A stretch of DNA of 64,000 bases, from the NCBI RefSeq assembly GCF_004210295.1, contig NZ_SDAK01000001.1, forward strand, positions 1 to 64,000, read 5' to 3'. Positions 7,864-15,544 of the stretch are shown one piece after another. Origin of the DNA: Lactococcus sp. S-13. Its GTDB lineage: Bacteria > Bacillota > Bacilli > Lactobacillales > Streptococcaceae. A model generated the notes under the pieces. That model was not told where the DNA came from. It searched no databases and saw nothing but the letters and a program-made list of their open reading frames with translations. Every line of letters starts with the position of its first letter. The stretch's first letter is position 1. Both the position numbers and the translations under genes were made by a program.

Positions 7864-8739
7864 ATGCAAATTGTCTATAAAAATTCAGAAGGAGGTCAGG
7901 TTGTTTTTGGGCAACAGCCTCCTTTTTTAGTAACATCAAAAAAAGGTTTTGGTGCGGTTGAGAATATCATCACCAAGCAACAACAATACGGTTTAGACGG
8001 CTCTATTTTAGTCAATCAGCAACTTGATGATCGAACGCTTGAAATCGAAGGTGAATTTATTGCGAGCAGTGCGGTTGATTTACAAAATAAGCGAAAGCAA
8101 TTGGCCAGCCTTCATAATCCCAAATTATCCGGGACGTTAACTTATTTCCCGGATAATGGGAACGTTTATCAAATTGATGTTGTAGTCGAGCAAGCTCCGG
8201 TAATGGACAACTCGTCTAATAACCTTACTCAAAGCTATTCAATTCGTTTCATCTCTCTTGATTCTTATTGGATTGACAAAAATCAAGCAGACAAGCTGAT
8301 TATGTTATCTTCGTTAAAGAAAAACCTTACCTTTCCTTTGCGAATCACGAGTTCATTTACTTTTGCAATTCACTCTGAAAATAATATTCAAGTCATTTCA
8401 AACGAAGGAGACGTTCGAGTGGGAATGATTATCACTTTAAATTTTTTGAGCGGCGTAACTAATCCCAAGGTTTTAAATGTGACCACCGGCGAATATTTCA
8501 GACTTGAAAAGGCATATTCCGCTGGTGAGCTACTCACCATCAACACGCTTCGAGGGGAGAAAGAAATCACACTGACTAAATCTGGCGGCACAGAAGAAAA
8601 TGACCTTGAATTTTGGGACGAAAATAGCATTTTCTTGCAATTGGATAAAGGAAATAACTTTTTTCAATTGCAGGCCGATTCAGGAGCAGAAAATATGCTT
8701 GGTACTGTGAGAATTAGTCCAAAAGTGATAGGAGTTTAA
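7864..8739 (+). CDS. distal tail protein (Dit)
   Basis: A 291-residue protein directly after the tape measure gene. The opening MQIVYKNSEGGQVVFGQQPPFLV, followed by TLEIEGEF and the segment DLQNKRKQLASLHNPKLSGTL, matches the N-terminal belt domain of siphophage Dit proteins. The C-terminal half (about 140-291) would be the galectin-like part. Dit forms the hexameric hub joining tail tube and baseplate. It is spaced one base from the next gene. Confidence 0.85.
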   Translation: MQIVYKNSEGGQVVFGQQPPFLVTSKKGFGAVENIITKQQQYGLDGSILVNQQLDDRTLEIEGEFIASSAVDLQNKRKQLASLHNPKLSGTLTYFPDNGNVYQIDVVVEQAPVMDNSSNNLTQSYSIRFISLDSYWIDKNQADKLIMLSSLKKNLTFPLRITSSFTFAIHSENNIQVISNEGDVRVGMIITLNFLSGVTNPKVLNVTTGEYFRLEKAYSAGELLTINTLRGEKEITLTKSGGTEENDLEFWDENSIFLQLDKGNNFFQLQADSGAENMLGTVRISPKVIGV

Positions 8740-8740
8740 G

Positions 8741-9853
8741 ATGCAAAAAATTTTACTTGCTTATCAATGGTTAGGAGATTTTAATTTTGCAAAAGCTAAG
8801 ATTTTTGATGGCTTTGAATCCTTGATTATTTATGAAAATTACGGTAAGTGCAATACGTTTGAATTGGATATTCCGTTCAGTTTTGAAAATAATGCGATTT
8901 TTCGTCCGGAGAGCGTTTTTAAATTTGAAGGGATTTACTATTACGTTGACGACGTTTCAGGGAAAAATGACCAATTAAAAGTTTGCGGAAAATCTTTAGC
9001 TGGCAAATATGACACTCGAATTATTGACAGGGTATATACTGCTAGTAAAAGTCCTGCTTTAATCGCTTGGGATCACATCAATCAAGAAATGATAAATCCC
9101 GCAAATTATACAGACGTCAACGGTTCTCACAATGGCTCAGATAGAAAGATTGAATACTTGGCTTTAGCTGCAGCAGATGGATTAAATTTGGCTTCAATCG
9201 ACTATCAAAATTCCTACGGAGGAGTTGACGAGCAAGTAGAGAAGCTTTGTGAAACTTATGACTTTGGCTTTAGGGAGATTGGCTCAAAAGGAAAAGTAAG
9301 CAATCAAATTCAGTTTTTTAAAGGAAGGGATGTTTCAAAGTGGGTTGTATTTTCCGACGATGCGGATGGTTACGACAATTTGAGTGAAGTTGAGTTTGAA
9401 CATACAACTTTTGATGAGAAAACCGTGGCTTATGCTTTAGGAGAAGGAGAGGGTACGGCTCGTACAAAAATTGTCGTCAACCCGAATTTAAAAGGCTTGG
9501 GCAGAAAAGAAACCTACGTGGATGCACGCGACCTGCAAAGCAAAAATGACACGACTACAATTCCTGCCGCGACATATAATAATATGCTAAAAGAGCGGGG
9601 TGCTCAGGCACTAGCGGATAGGCAAGAGGTCATCACACTAAATGGTGATTTTATTTTAGAATCAAAACTCATTAAATTTGGTCGTGATTTTTTTGTCGGT
9701 GACAAAGTGAAGTTGCTCAGCAAACGTTATGGAGCCTCTAAAACAGCGGTTATTTCACAAGCTAAAAAAACTTACAACGAAAAAGGAGAATATTTAGAGT
9801 TGACATACGACAAAGAAACACCCACAATTTTTAAACTTTTAGGAAGGAAATAA
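8741..9853 (+). CDS. tail protein, Siphovirus Gp37-like / Tal-type hub
   Basis: A 370-residue protein located after Dit. The start (YQWLGDFNFAKAKIFDGFESLIIYENYG) and segments such as IFRPESVFKFEGIYYYVDDV and FGRDFFVGDKVKLLSKRYG fit the Gp37-like family, the tail-hub type shared with gp27/gp44-like cores. No peptidase or peptidoglycan hydrolase domain follows, so this is a short hub without the extended Tal tail of some lactococcal phages. It would cap the tail tip below Dit. Confidence 0.75.
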   Translation: MQKILLAYQWLGDFNFAKAKIFDGFESLIIYENYGKCNTFELDIPFSFENNAIFRPESVFKFEGIYYYVDDVSGKNDQLKVCGKSLAGKYDTRIIDRVYTASKSPALIAWDHINQEMINPANYTDVNGSHNGSDRKIEYLALAAADGLNLASIDYQNSYGGVDEQVEKLCETYDFGFREIGSKGKVSNQIQFFKGRDVSKWVVFSDDADGYDNLSEVEFEHTTFDEKTVAYALGEGEGTARTKIVVNPNLKGLGRKETYVDARDLQSKNDTTTIPAATYNNMLKERGAQALADRQEVITLNGDFILESKLIKFGRDFFVGDKVKLLSKRYGASKTAVISQAKKTYNEKGEYLELTYDKETPTIFKLLGRK

Positions 9854-9855
9854 TA

Positions 9856-10920
9856 ATGGCTACAAATGAAAAATCATTTCCCTGGGATGACCATGGTGGT
9901 GATAGGGAATATGGTTCGGATGACTTTGGGGAGTTCTTTTCCATTCTATTTAAGCCCGGAGTGGTTCCTAACGCAAGTAATGGGAATGCTTTACAAATTA
10001 CGGAATCAGGCAGCTTGGGAATGCGAGTTAAATTTTCTGCCGGAGCAGCTTTTAGCGCTTTTGGTCGCACGTATATTCATACTTTAGACGAAGAAGTCAC
10101 TGTTCCGCTTGCAAGTACTTTACAAGACCGGACAGACAGCATTGTCATTCAATTCAATAAATCTCAACGAGAAGCCCTCCTTCTTTACAAAGAAGCAGAT
10201 GTGACGGTAACTCGGACATCAACAATTTTTGAATTGCAAATTGCTAAAATACTTGTGCCAAGAAATGGGACTAAGATTGTTAATGCAAATATTACGGATA
10301 TGCGAGCTGACGAGAAAGTTTGTGGCTATTATGGGCCAAATGGTATTTTAAAAACAGGTGACCTCTTAGCTCAATTCAAATCTCAGCTTGAGGCGAATGG
10401 AATCGTCTTCTCAGAATGGTTCGCGACGGTAAAAGCAGATTTGCAAGTTGAGCTGACGAACATGGAAAATTTCATGGACACCAGCAAAACTGATCTTCAA
10501 AGTTGGGTGACTTCTGTAAAGGCAATTATTGAAGCAGTGGATCCAGGCGGACAATTGCTCGCAGAACTTACGGATTTAAAACAAAAAACCGAAAAATATA
10601 TTCCAACTGGATTTACGTTCATTTTAGAACACGATTCAGAATATCAGCCAGAAGTTAAAGTTACAAGCTACAAGAACGCTTTAGGAACAGAGGTCAATGG
10701 CTTGGGAACAGGCCCAATTTTTGGTAGGGAGCGACTTTACAATGTGCCAGTCAGTCTAAGCTATGATAGGAAAAAGGCATATGTCGAAATGCCAACATCT
10801 TTTAAAATTGATGGTGATATCACCATCATTGACGACAAAACGCTTGTGATTATCGACAAACCACAGACGCTTTGCTTTGAAATGTCGGGCGCAAAAATAA
10901 CGAAGGGCTATAAAGCTTAA
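9856..10920 (+). CDS. baseplate upper protein-like (BppU-type) structural protein
   Basis: A 354-residue protein. Residues 1-160 (SFPWDDHGGDREYGSDDFGEFF, then GMRVKFSAGAAFSAFGRTYI and LQDRTDSIVIQFN) resemble the N-terminal domain of lactococcal and streptococcal baseplate proteins. A helical middle (MENFMDTSKTDLQSWVTSVK) leads to a beta-rich C-terminus. Its place between the tail hub and the receptor-binding protein supports a baseplate role. Function inferred from position and sequence character. Confidence 0.65.
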   Translation: MATNEKSFPWDDHGGDREYGSDDFGEFFSILFKPGVVPNASNGNALQITESGSLGMRVKFSAGAAFSAFGRTYIHTLDEEVTVPLASTLQDRTDSIVIQFNKSQREALLLYKEADVTVTRTSTIFELQIAKILVPRNGTKIVNANITDMRADEKVCGYYGPNGILKTGDLLAQFKSQLEANGIVFSEWFATVKADLQVELTNMENFMDTSKTDLQSWVTSVKAIIEAVDPGGQLLAELTDLKQKTEKYIPTGFTFILEHDSEYQPEVKVTSYKNALGTEVNGLGTGPIFGRERLYNVPVSLSYDRKKAYVEMPTSFKIDGDITIIDDKTLVIIDKPQTLCFEMSGAKITKGYKA

Positions 10921-10935
10921 AAAAGGAGAAAATAA

Positions 10936-11385
10936 ATGACAGATTTGAAAAAAATCACAACCGGGATGGCGAATGGCCCCGAAGCAATCGACGAAAATTT
11001 CACTAAGGTAAATAATGATTTAATAAAATTACAAACAGGTGATATTCCGTGGACTGGGGTCGCTCTCTCTTCAGGGTGGGGTGCAGTTTCTGGTGTATTA
11101 ACTCAATATAGGGTAATTGGCGACCACATCGAAATAAAGGCTTATGGGCTAAAGCCTACCAAGGATATCCCTGCTGGTTCATTTTATGAAGTTTTAACCC
11201 TTTCAGGGCACCCCGAACTAGCAAGCGGTAGTGATTTCTCTCTTACTTTTTTTGATGCCAATAATCTAAATCCACTTCAAGGACGAGCACGAATCAGTGG
11301 CGGTAAATTAAGTGTTATTCCACCGCTGGCTCTGACGGCTGGATCTCGATATGTGATTGGTTTTTTTATCACAGATAAGGCATAG
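10936..11385 (+). CDS. probable receptor-binding / lower baseplate protein
   Basis: A 149-residue protein behind AAAAGGAG. The opening KITTGMANGPEAIDENFTKV followed by NNDLIKLQTGDIPW is the N-terminal baseplate-attachment motif seen in many lactococcal phage receptor-binding proteins. The remaining 110 residues are a compact beta domain (GWGAVSGVLTQYRVIGDHIEIKA, ASGSDFSLTFFDANN) that would contact the cell-wall polysaccharide. It is the last structural gene before the lysis cassette, the usual position. Confidence 0.75.
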   Translation: MTDLKKITTGMANGPEAIDENFTKVNNDLIKLQTGDIPWTGVALSSGWGAVSGVLTQYRVIGDHIEIKAYGLKPTKDIPAGSFYEVLTLSGHPELASGSDFSLTFFDANNLNPLQGRARISGGKLSVIPPLALTAGSRYVIGFFITDKA

Positions 11386-11397
11386 AGAGCAGGGGTT

Positions 11398-11721
11398 ATG
11401 GAATATCAATTATTAGGAATTTCTGGTCTAGTCTTGATTATATTGGGGCTGACATGGTTTAAGGAGGGCGAAAAAATGGACCCACCTTTGAAAAAAAGAA
11501 TCATCATTGATTTAATGACGATTGCTTTGTTTTGGATTGTCTTTGAATTCGTGAGTAATATGAATCCGAATTACTACGTCAATGAAACAGAATGGGTCAT
11601 TAACGGATCGCTGATTTTCTTTTTCGGTCGAATGATTCAACTTTTTTGCCAAGTCAATCCAATGGTTCAAGAATTAGTCAAATACCTGAAGGAAAAAAAT
11701 AAGGAGAACTCAAATGAATAA
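11398..11721 (+). CDS. small membrane protein next to holin, with two possible starts
   Basis: A 107-residue protein with hydrophobic segments at about residues 4-20, 37-51 and 70-83. ATG 11398 has only a weak ribosome site. The in-frame ATG 11476 follows AAGGAGGGC by six bases and would give an 81-residue form starting MDPPLKKRIIIDLMTIALFW that lacks the first hydrophobic segment. It lies in the lysis cassette, overlaps the holin gene by eight bases, and may be a second holin or holin regulator. I do not recognise the family with certainty. Confidence 0.65.
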   Translation: MEYQLLGISGLVLIILGLTWFKEGEKMDPPLKKRIIIDLMTIALFWIVFEFVSNMNPNYYVNETEWVINGSLIFFFGRMIQLFCQVNPMVQELVKYLKEKNKENSNE

Positions 11722-11947
11722 AACAAGCGCAGGAACAATCATCCGGACAGTCGGAGTCTGGTTGGCTATCGGCAATCAAATTCTCACAGCAACTGGCAAA
11801 AATCCTTTACCTATCGATGACAACATCGTCACCACGCTAATCACGGCTGGCTTTGCCATCTGGGCGTGGTGGAAAAATAATAGCTTCACTCCTCATGCTA
11901 AACTTGCGGATGAATTTTTGAAAGAAGCGAAGAAAGGAGAAAAATGA
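11714..11947 (+). CDS. holin, phi-LC3 family
   Basis: A 77-residue protein MNKTSAGTIIRTVGVWLAIGNQILTATGKNPLPIDDNIVTTLITAGFAIWAWWKNNSFT. Two hydrophobic segments (about 8-25 and 40-53) are joined by a short polar turn, with a charged C-terminus ending in KEAKKGEK. The pattern and sequence match lactococcal phi-LC3-type class II holins. Holin pores let the amidase encoded immediately downstream (4-base overlap) reach the wall. Confidence 0.88.
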   Translation: MNKTSAGTIIRTVGVWLAIGNQILTATGKNPLPIDDNIVTTLITAGFAIWAWWKNNSFTPHAKLADEFLKEAKKGEK

Positions 11948-12669
11948 CAGTCTCAAAATTAGCAACGGTCAGCAAGTATAGCTGGCAACGCGGAGGGAAT
12001 TTCGGTCAGATTGCTCGAAAGCCGATTAACAAACTTGTGTTGCACCACAATGCGGGGACTGGCTCAGGAGTAGTTCCTAATTGCTGGGTCGGTCGTCAAG
12101 CCTCAGCACACTACCAAATCGAAAACGGCACAATCATCTCTTGTCTCGATGAAGATATCACAGCGTGGCATTGTGGGGCTTCAGGAGTAGATAACAACTC
12201 ACATACCATTGGAATCGAACATCAGAACTCGACAGGCGCACCAGATTGGAAAGTATCTGCCGAAAATCAAGAAAAGTCGGCTCAATTAGTTGCCGAAATC
12301 TGTAAAAGACGTGGCATTCCAATTGACCGTAATCACATTGTTCGTCATCGGGAAATGCCAAATTGTCAGACGGCTTGTTCGGGCGGACTTGACATTGACT
12401 GGATTGTCAATCGTGCAAAGGAAATCGCAGGAGAAGCTACAGCAAGTAGCTCATCAAAAACAAAAGAAATAAACGAGGAAGAAATCATGAAAATTATTAA
12501 GCTCCCAAACAATGCAACCTATTATCTGGTGCGCTCTACAGGCGTCACAACGCTAACCGCTCAGGAATGGATTGGCGTTAAGCGGGTCTTAGGCTTTAAA
12601 GACTCTGACGTTGACACCGTGAACCAAGCAGAATTTGACGGCATTAAATCCGCACTCGGTAAAAAGTAA
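11944..12669 (+). CDS. endolysin, N-acetylmuramoyl-L-alanine amidase (Amidase_2)
   Basis: A 241-residue lysin. The N-terminal catalytic domain (about 25-155) carries zinc-ligand candidates in LVLHHNAG and in HREMPNC/TACSGG, with AHYQIENG and AWHCGASG in between, as in the T7-lysozyme-like amidase family. A Ser/Lys-rich linker near 163-175 leads to a roughly 60-residue C-terminal wall-binding domain. An in-frame ATG at 12487 has its own GAGGAAG site five bases upstream, so the wall-binding domain could also be made alone. A strong terminator follows the stop. Confidence 0.9.
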   Translation: MTVSKLATVSKYSWQRGGNFGQIARKPINKLVLHHNAGTGSGVVPNCWVGRQASAHYQIENGTIISCLDEDITAWHCGASGVDNNSHTIGIEHQNSTGAPDWKVSAENQEKSAQLVAEICKRRGIPIDRNHIVRHREMPNCQTACSGGLDIDWIVNRAKEIAGEATASSSSKTKEINEEEIMKIIKLPNNATYYLVRSTGVTTLTAQEWIGVKRVLGFKDSDVDTVNQAEFDGIKSALGKK

Positions 12670-12676
12670 GTGAAAT

Positions 12677-12698
12677 CCCGCTTCGGCGGGCTTTTTTT
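12677..12698 (+). terminator. rho-independent terminator after the lysis cassette
   Basis: CCCGC-TTCG-GCGGG hairpin followed by C and seven T. It ends the late operon. Confidence 0.93.
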
Positions 12699-13142
12699 GT
12701 TTTCTCAATTAAACTTTTTCTACTAAAAATAACTAACAAATGCCTCAACAGTGGTACTGATTTTATTTTCCAAATTAAACCTAATCGTCCGTGAATCGTC
12801 CGTAGAATTTAGCAAAATGTTGATGTAGAGCTATTTAATCGTCCGCGAATTCGCATATTTTTATTTCATGAACTAAATCCATCAGGCGACAAATTGTCAC
12901 CGGTTCATTTTTGCCGACGTCAGCAAAATTTGGTATTGTGCGGTTTGTGACCCTCATTTTTGATGGTCGCCTAAATATGATGTTTAACAAAACAGCCCTT
13001 TTGTCAATCTATCTGATAAAATATCAAATAGAAAGCTGACAAATTGTGCTATTTGATAAAATATCAAATATGATATAATATATAATGACAGGATCGCAGT
13101 ACTAGACTGTGATACAGAGTGTACGATTAATGCGTACATTTC
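12699..13142. other. prophage-prophage junction, no gene seen
   Basis: About 440 bases without a credible ORF. The stretch holds three copies of AATCGTCCG (12783, 12794, 12837), an inverted repeat around 12890-12906 (GGCGACAA/TTGTCACC) and a second loose inverted repeat near 12948-12973. It also holds two 20-bp direct repeats containing an ATTTGATA/TATCAAAT palindrome. It must contain the right end of the first prophage and whatever chromosomal DNA lies before the tRNA. I could not identify the attachment core. Confidence 0.6.
13011..13079 (+). promoter_or_regulatory. paired palindromes overlapping a promoter-like sequence
   Basis: ATTTGATA-AAA-TATCAAAT at 13051-13069 is a perfect inverted repeat. 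A near-identical copy (one base changed) lies at 13011-13029, exactly 40 bp upstream. TATAAT at 13074-13079 follows the second copy and TGACAA lies between the copies. The layout looks like an operator pair controlling the promoter upstream of the tRNA-like gene, but no regulator can be assigned. Confidence 0.5.
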
Positions 13143-13216
13143 GGTTCTTTAGCTCAGTTGGTCAGAGCTAACGGCTCATAACCGTTCGGTCGCTGGTTCG
13201 AGTCCCCCTCGGATCA
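13143..13216 (+). tRNA. tRNA-Met-like gene (CAT) with a mismatched 3' end, probable att site
   Basis: The 5' half folds as a canonical tRNA. D stem GCTC/GAGC and anticodon stem AACGG/CCGTT with loop CTCATAA (anticodon CAT at 13177-13179) are followed by GCTGG-TTCGAGT. After that the sequence reads CCCCC TCGGATC where CCAGC AAGAACC would be needed, so the T stem and acceptor stem do not close properly. The break lies next to the integrase gene. This suggests that the sequence change occurs at a phage attachment core in the T arm. The gene is probably non-functional as written. Confidence 0.55.
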
Positions 13217-13230
13217 TAGGTGCCAAACCT

Positions 13231-13258
13231 AACCTTGCCTTCGTAGCAAGGTTTTTTT
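13231..13258 (+). terminator. terminator between tRNA-like gene and integrase
   Basis: AACCTTGC/GCAAGGTT hairpin with a 7-base loop, followed by T7. It would end transcription from the tRNA side before it runs antisense into the integrase. Confidence 0.85.
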
Positions 13259-13275
13259 GTTGCTTTTTTATCGAC

Positions 13276-13297
13276 TTGTGCCAAATTTGTGCCAAAT
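13276..13297. repeat. tandem TTGTGCCAAAT repeats at the integrase 3' end
   Basis: Two adjacent 11-bp copies (13276-13286 and 13287-13297), with a related GTGCCAAAC at 13220. Short direct repeats beside a tyrosine integrase gene are candidate arm-type binding sites. This role is inferred. Confidence 0.55.
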
Positions 13298-14430
13298 CAC
13301 TTTTTGTTTATTTCATTAAATATTTTCTTTATATTTTCGTTATCTTTTTCCTCGAGTTCTTTTAAGATATGAGAATATACGGACATTGTCACGTTCAAGC
13401 TGCTATGTCCTAGCCTTTTAGAAACATATAGAATATTTATCCCTTTATAAAGCATTGTAGAAGCGTGTGTATGCCTTAAACCATGGCAAGTAATTGTTTT
13501 TTCAAATCCCAATTTTTCACATAGTTGTTTTAGTTGTTTGTTGGCAGCGTTATTTGTGATTAAGCCATTCTTTGCATTATAAAATACAAAGGGGTGTTCT
13601 CGCTCGATTTCGAGCTGTCTCAAGAGTTTTTCTTGTTGCTCCTTATAATTTGCCATGATTTGCAAAGTAGAGCTGTCAACGGCTAAAAATCGCACTGACT
13701 GGTCGTTCTTAGTTGGAGCAAAGTTATTCTTGTAAACATCCCAAGTTCTTTTCACATTTATCTGACCTTTTTCAAAATCAACATTATCCCATGTCAAGCC
13801 TAAAAGCTCACTGAATCTCATGCCCGTCATGGCAGCAATATATATCAAAAACGGCGAAGAGTAAATAGGATCTATTTTTTGTTTAGCTAACGCAATCAAT
13901 TTTGTGAAATCTTTAAAATCTAAATATTTTAATTCAGCGCTTTTTGAACCTTTTCCTCCTTTAGAAATAGCTCCTTTTGTAAAATCATTTTTTATAATAA
14001 AATCATCAAGTAAATTTTCTAAACTTGCTCTTACATGAACATTGATTTGTTTTACAGATGAATCGGAATGTACCTTAGCAAATTCATTTAACATCTCTTG
14101 ATATTTCACACGATTCATTGTTTTAATAGTTGCTGTTGAGAAGTGCTTTTTTAGAACAGATAATGTGTAAAGATATTTTCGGTATGTTCCGTCCGATACT
14201 TTCCCTTTTTTAAATATTTCTATCCATTGCTTGAAATGGTCAGTGAGTAAAATATCTTGACTGACAGTGTAAAACCCCTTGGCTAGATTTGCTTCAATTT
14301 CACCAGCTTCTGAAATCGCATCGGCCTTTTTGGGAAAACCGCTCTTTCTAAGTTTTTTATATTTGCCGTCAGTATCTTTGTAAGATATTTCGTATTGCCA
14401 GACTTTACCTCGTTTAATATATCTTGCCAT
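13297..14430 (-). CDS. int: phage tyrosine integrase
   Basis: A 377-residue site-specific recombinase. The N-terminal part (MARYIKRGKVWQYEISYKDT) is the arm-binding AP2-like domain, residues about 65-150 the SAM-like core-binding domain, and 170-360 the catalytic domain. Catalytic residues are visible as TGMRFSELLGL (Arg), CHGLRHTHAS (His-x-x-Arg), RLGHSSLNVT (His) and MSVYSHI (nucleophile Tyr). It is transcribed away from the early genes and toward the tRNA-like att region, the normal layout at a prophage left end. Full length for the family. Confidence 0.95.
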   Translation of the reverse strand: MARYIKRGKVWQYEISYKDTDGKYKKLRKSGFPKKADAISEAGEIEANLAKGFYTVSQDILLTDHFKQWIEIFKKGKVSDGTYRKYLYTLSVLKKHFSTATIKTMNRVKYQEMLNEFAKVHSDSSVKQINVHVRASLENLLDDFIIKNDFTKGAISKGGKGSKSAELKYLDFKDFTKLIALAKQKIDPIYSSPFLIYIAAMTGMRFSELLGLTWDNVDFEKGQINVKRTWDVYKNNFAPTKNDQSVRFLAVDSSTLQIMANYKEQQEKLLRQLEIEREHPFVFYNAKNGLITNNAANKQLKQLCEKLGFEKTITCHGLRHTHASTMLYKGINILYVSKRLGHSSLNVTMSVYSHILKELEEKDNENIKKIFNEINKK

Positions 14431-14554
14431 TGTTGATTTTTATACCTCATTTCTGTTAAAATGGTATAATAAAAACCTTCCTGATTGGAATGTTTTATTA
14501 TATATCTAGTTTAAAGTCGCCCCTCGTCGCCAAACTTGGGCGGCTTTTTATTTA

Positions 14555-15046
14555 TTATGAATTAAATTTAGATTTGCTTGTTATTTGTCCTGTAGCTTTA
14601 TCATATTGGATAGTGATACTTTGAGTCTCACCTTTAGTCCATGAGATAGAAGTCCAATTTGCTAGTACAGTTGTTTGATCTCCAACACTTGATTCTGAAG
14701 TAGTATCTGGTTTACCAACTTTTGCTTCAATTTCAGCAAAAGGAGTACCGCCAGAATAAGCTATGGTTCCATCATCGTTAAAGTTAGTTTTTGCAGATAC
14801 CACAGAATCATAAATTTCTTGTGTCCATCCTGATTTTGGTTTTTCAGAAGAACTAGAAGAAGTTTTGGCTTGGCTAGAAGATTTAGATGTTGCAGTAGAC
14901 TTAGAATCTGATGAATCTTTATCTTTGTCTTTTCCGCCTCCTCCAATTGCGCTACCTATAACAGCTACTACGATTACTACAACAATCCAGAACCAAATTC
15001 TTTTATAAATTGGTTTTTTAGCTTTAGGAGTTTTTCCATTTTTCAT
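14555..15046 (-). CDS. membrane-anchored lysogeny-module protein (DUF3862-like), possible superinfection exclusion
   Basis: A 163-residue protein: lysine-rich start, one transmembrane segment (IWFWIVVVIVVAVIGSAIGG, about 17-36), a Ser/Lys/Thr-rich linker (40-72) and a C-terminal globular domain (WTQEIYDSVVSAKTNFNDDGTIAYSGGTPFAEIEAKVGKPD). The domain resembles small BLIP/DUF3862-type modules where a repeated VGKPD motif forms part of the fold. It lies between integrase and the repressor-protease pair, where temperate phages of Gram-positive bacteria often carry superinfection exclusion lipoproteins. It is not a lipoprotein here, as no lipobox is seen. Function inferred from location. Confidence 0.6.
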   Translation of the reverse strand: MKNGKTPKAKKPIYKRIWFWIVVVIVVAVIGSAIGGGGKDKDKDSSDSKSTATSKSSSQAKTSSSSSEKPKSGWTQEIYDSVVSAKTNFNDDGTIAYSGGTPFAEIEAKVGKPDTTSESSVGDQTTVLANWTSISWTKGETQSITIQYDKATGQITSKSKFNS

Positions 15047-15106
15047 AAGTTTATATTTCCTAACCTAGCTTTTAACGAGGTTCAAGATGTTGCTCGTATT
15101 TTTTAT

Positions 15107-15544
15107 TTAAATAACTTCATGATATTCAGCAGTATACTCTTCAATAACTGATTCGCATATCCACTTAAGTTTATTATTGAGTTCATACGCATCCATGAAT
15201 TGACTGATATTAATTTCATTTGGCTCTGGTGCAAAATCCCATTTAGAAAGCCATTCATTGAATCTGTGAACTACCATGAAACGGTCAGCTTGTGCCTCTT
15301 GCTTACTCCCAAACATTTTAGAATGGCAATTATAATGAGTGTGTCCACAATAACAGTGGCCTAATTCATGAAGAATAACGTTTTCTTGTTCTATTATCGT
15401 CAAATCATCTCTGATATAGATAATATTATATTCAGGAAGATACAATCCCTTAATATCATCAATTAATACAACTTCATTTTCTGATGGAATAAAATATATA
15501 ATTTCAGCACCAAGCTCTCGAGAAAGCTCTCTAAGTTTACTCAT
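15107..15544 (-). CDS. ImmA/IrrE-family metallopeptidase
   Basis: A 145-residue protease with the zinc motif HELGH (in ENVILHELGHCYCGH, about residues 59-63) and a downstream EAQADRFM that supplies the third ligand region. Proteins of this family cleave partner HTH repressors, as ImmA cleaves ImmR in ICEBs1. Its start overlaps the stop of the repressor gene by four bases, so the two are translationally coupled. It would be the induction protease of this prophage. Confidence 0.88.
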   Translation of the reverse strand: MSKLRELSRELGAEIIYFIPSENEVVLIDDIKGLYLPEYNIIYIRDDLTIIEQENVILHELGHCYCGHTHYNCHSKMFGSKQEAQADRFMVVHRFNEWLSKWDFAPEPNEINISQFMDAYELNNKLKWICESVIEEYTAEYHEVI

